A stretch of 7,285 nucleotides of DNA, from assembly GCA_031581145.1 (NCBI GenBank), contig JAVLBP010000036.1, positions 1 to 7,285 of the forward strand. The letters are read 5' to 3'. Every line of letters starts with the position of its first letter. Position 1 is the first letter of the stretch. Below, piece by piece: positions 5,546 through 7,285 of this stretch. Position numbers and translations under genes: made by a program. The notes under the pieces were generated by a model that was not told the origin of the DNA, did no database searches, and saw only the letters and a program-made list of their open reading frames with translations. The DNA is from UBA8296 sp031581145 (lineage in GTDB: Bacteria > Bacteroidota > Rhodothermia > Balneolales > Balneolaceae).

Positions 5546-6415
5546 ATGCAGCCAGAGCACATACATGCGGCGGTTGGTGTTGATTTGGGGGCATCGAATC
5601 TCCGTGTAGGGGTGATGAATAAGGGAGCATTAGAGATACCATACCATGTCCCCATTAACAACACAGAATCACCAGAAGATCTAATCCATCAACTCCTTGA
5701 TGGTCTACGGATGGTCGTAGACTCAAATACACCAAGCATTGGAATCGGGGTTCCTAGTGTGGTCGACCCCGAAAAAGGAATTGTCTATAATGTGCAAAAT
5801 ATCCCGTCCTGGGAGGAGGTGCATCTTGCGGACATTATAGAACGTGAGTTTCATATTCCTGTTTATATCAACAATGATGCCAATTGTTTTGCCTGGGGAG
5901 AATACCTGCATGGAGTTGGAGCACAACATCCTGTGAAAAGTATGGTTGGACTGATATTGGGAACAGGATTTGGATTGGGATTGGTTCTAGATGGCCGACT
6001 ATACTCTGGGCCACATTGTGGAGCTGGAGAAGTGGGGATGTTACCGTATAAGGAGAGTATTTTGGAACACTATTGTTCTGGACAATTTTTTGAAAGGGAA
6101 CTACAACAATCTGGATCCGAGGTCTATGAGAAGGCTATGCTTGGAGATGTGGAAGCAAAGGAGGTATTCCGCACCTTCGGCCATCATGTTGGTAAGGGGA
6201 TTCAGACCGTGATGTATGCCTTTGATCCTGAGGTAATTGTCTTAGGTGGGTCTGCGGCAAAAGCTCTGCATTTGTATGAAGAGTCGCTGCATCAAGCCTT
6301 AGATTCTTTTGCTTACAAAAAACAACGTGACGACATAATCATAGAAACCACCAGTCTGGAGAATGCGGGTATTTATGGCGCTGCTTCGTTGGCGCTGACT
6401 AAGGTTGGGCCGTAA
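5546..6415 (+). CDS. ROK-family sugar kinase (putative amino-sugar kinase)
   Basis: This 289-residue ATP-dependent sugar kinase has phosphate-1 motif GVDLGASNLRVG (11-22, D13), INNDANCFAWGE with catalytic base D111, and LGTGFGLGLVLDG (138-150). GAGEVGM (159-165) follows. Classical ROK proteins have a zinc site here (GH plus CxCGxxGC). In this protein the His is M165 and the Cys cluster is absent, replaced by EHYCSGQFFER, a pattern recalled from other Bacteroidota ROK kinases. The C-terminal FDPEVIVLGGSAA and GIYGAASLA are family features. ATG at 5546 is chosen because AAGGG at 5533-5537 sits 8 bases upstream; an in-frame GTG at 5537 would add three residues. This is the only gene of the block with a clear Shine-Dalgarno. 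Following NagB and PIG-L genes, it most likely phosphorylates glucosamine, GlcNAc or a related sugar; glucokinase is the main alternative. There is no DNA-binding N-terminus, so it is a kinase, not a NagC-type repressor. Confidence 0.9.
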   Translation: MQPEHIHAAVGVDLGASNLRVGVMNKGALEIPYHVPINNTESPEDLIHQLLDGLRMVVDSNTPSIGIGVPSVVDPEKGIVYNVQNIPSWEEVHLADIIEREFHIPVYINNDANCFAWGEYLHGVGAQHPVKSMVGLILGTGFGLGLVLDGRLYSGPHCGAGEVGMLPYKESILEHYCSGQFFERELQQSGSEVYEKAMLGDVEAKEVFRTFGHHVGKGIQTVMYAFDPEVIVLGGSAAKALHLYEESLHQALDSFAYKKQRDDIIIETTSLENAGIYGAASLALTKVGP

Positions 6416-6452
6416 CTACTGGATGATTGCTTCGAAAGCTCCTGTAACGGGT

Positions 6453-6469
6453 GCTCCCGCAAAGGGAGC
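6453..6469. terminator. Possible hairpin between convergent genes
   Basis: GCTCCC (6453-6458) and GGGAGC (6464-6469) form a 6-bp GC-rich stem around the loop GCAAA in the 83-base gap between the convergent ROK and AbgT genes. An overlapping alternative pairs AGCTCC at 6437-6442 with GGAGCT at 6465-6470. The location suits a bidirectional terminator, but neither strand has a clear T-run after the stem, so intrinsic termination is doubtful. Confidence 0.3.
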
Positions 6470-6498
6470 TACTATATGGAGGGTCACTGAGTCAAGAT

Positions 6499-7285
6499 TC
6501 ACTGATTTGGGAGCATATATTCATAACTCGCTTCGAAGCTCAGTGGAATCCCTATCGCCCAATAAATCAGCAGAAAGGCCGTCCAGGCGAATAAAAAGAT
6601 GATCGAATAAGGGACCATCATCGAGATCAACGTACCTATACCTGTATTCTTCACGTAGCGCTGGCAGAACACCACCACTAATGGGAAATACGGCATTAAA
6701 GGCGTCAAAATATTGGATACTGAATCCCCAATACGATAGGCTGCTTGGGTCAGATCAGGGGAGAGTCCAACCTGCATGAGCATCGGGACAAAAATGGGTG
6801 CAATCAGTGCCCACTTGGCAGATGCGGAGCCAACAAGAAGATTCACCGCAGCGCTCAACACAATAATCCCTACAATTGTCACTTGACCTGGCAGGTTAAG
6901 CGATTGCAAGAACGTTGCCCCCTGTAACGCCACAAGCAGGCCAATATTCGATTTACTGAATGCGTCGATGAACAGCGCACAAAAGAAGGCCATTACGATG
7001 TAATACCCCATGCTTTGCATCGATTTGGTCATGCTATTGATGAGGTCTTTGGAGCCCTCATACCGACCCGACACAAATCCATAGACGAGGCCAGGGATTA
7101 ACAAAAACACAAAGATGAGCGGGACAATGGCTTGCATCAAGGGCGCGTTGAACGATGCGAGCGTTTTGACAGACGGATCGAGCATGTCGGGTCCTCGCAA
7201 CGCCGAGGATTCAGGGATGGCCCATGCAATCAGCCCAATGACACCGGCGATCATAGCTGCGAGCCTTTTGGATGGGGCTCGCAGC
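6499..7285 (-). CDS. AbgT-family transporter, C-terminal half (partial)
   Basis: This is a multi-pass inner-membrane transporter; the gene begins beyond the right edge. The frame is open to 7285, so the ATG at 7254-7252 is internal, with LRAPSKRLAA in frame before it. About 261 residues are visible of a family norm near 510. The signature SASAKWALIAPIFVP and LTQAAYRIGDS, followed by PLMPYFPLVVVFCQRY and GIGTLI, is diagnostic of AbgT. Residues matching Ser417, Trp420, Pro438, Arg446 and Asp449 of MtrF are all present with exact spacing (W at 6813-6811, then P at +18, R at +26, D at +29). Characterised members import p-aminobenzoyl-glutamate (AbgT) or export sulfonamides and related antimetabolites (MtrF, YdaH). 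It is convergent with the ROK gene and therefore probably not part of the amino-sugar operon. The substrate is unknown. Confidence 0.93.
   Translation of the reverse strand, partial: LRAPSKRLAAMIAGVIGLIAWAIPESSALRGPDMLDPSVKTLASFNAPLMQAIVPLIFVFLLIPGLVYGFVSGRYEGSKDLINSMTKSMQSMGYYIVMAFFCALFIDAFSKSNIGLLVALQGATFLQSLNLPGQVTIVGIIVLSAAVNLLVGSASAKWALIAPIFVPMLMQVGLSPDLTQAAYRIGDSVSNILTPLMPYFPLVVVFCQRYVKNTGIGTLISMMVPYSIIFLFAWTAFLLIYWAIGIPLSFEASYEYMLPNQ

Noticed and set aside
6530..6539. Palindrome GCTTCGAAGC, with a near copy GCTTCGAA at 6429-6436
   Set aside because: The first lies inside the AbgT coding sequence and is explained by its codons. The second is a partial match and no wider repeat surrounds the pair.

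Overview
The window is about 7.3 kb of dense bacterial sequence. It carries a four-gene block on the plus strand (415-6415) flanked by one partial gene on the minus strand at each edge. The likely source is a Bacteroidota-type organism, perhaps the Rhodothermota/Balneolota side. The reasons are a NagB deaminase fused to a PIG-L deacetylase domain, an exported FAD-dependent oxidoreductase with a lipoprotein-like leader, a ROK kinase without the usual zinc motif, and mostly absent Shine-Dalgarno sequences. This assignment is inference from gene content; no rRNA or marker gene is present.

Layout. At 1-234 (minus) an open frame runs off the left edge. It has no ATG, TTG or GTG until deep inside, and its best start is ATC followed by Ala-Lys-Lys. 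It is far more gene-like than the overlapping plus-strand frame. Bases 235-414 form a divergent regulatory region with four dyads and a sigma70-like promoter. At 415-2445 lies a predicted exported FAD-dependent oxidoreductase with a tight four-cysteine cluster and a tandem Ser-Asn-Thr-Asn-Ala repeat. A 165-base gap follows, with one perfect dyad and a Bacteroidota-like promoter candidate. At 2611-4587 is the NagB/PIG-L fusion, at 4651-5484 a second stand-alone PIG-L protein, and at 5546-6415 a ROK sugar kinase. At 6499-7285 (minus, convergent) is the C-terminal half of an AbgT-family transporter that runs off the right edge.

How the genes may work together. The NagB, PIG-L and ROK activities fit a cytosolic amino-sugar route: an N-acetylated sugar is deacetylated (PIG-L), phosphorylated (ROK), then deaminated and isomerised to fructose 6-phosphate (NagB). 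This resembles the deacetylase-first logic of archaeal chitin degradation rather than the usual NagA route. The exported FAD enzyme may act on a sugar or glycan upstream of this, but its substrate cannot be read from sequence. Two details deserve attention. The fused PIG-L domain has Asn where the second Asp (a zinc ligand) of the HPDD motif is expected, while the neighbouring stand-alone PIG-L keeps the motif. The NagB domain also has Thr where E. coli NagB has catalytic Asp141.
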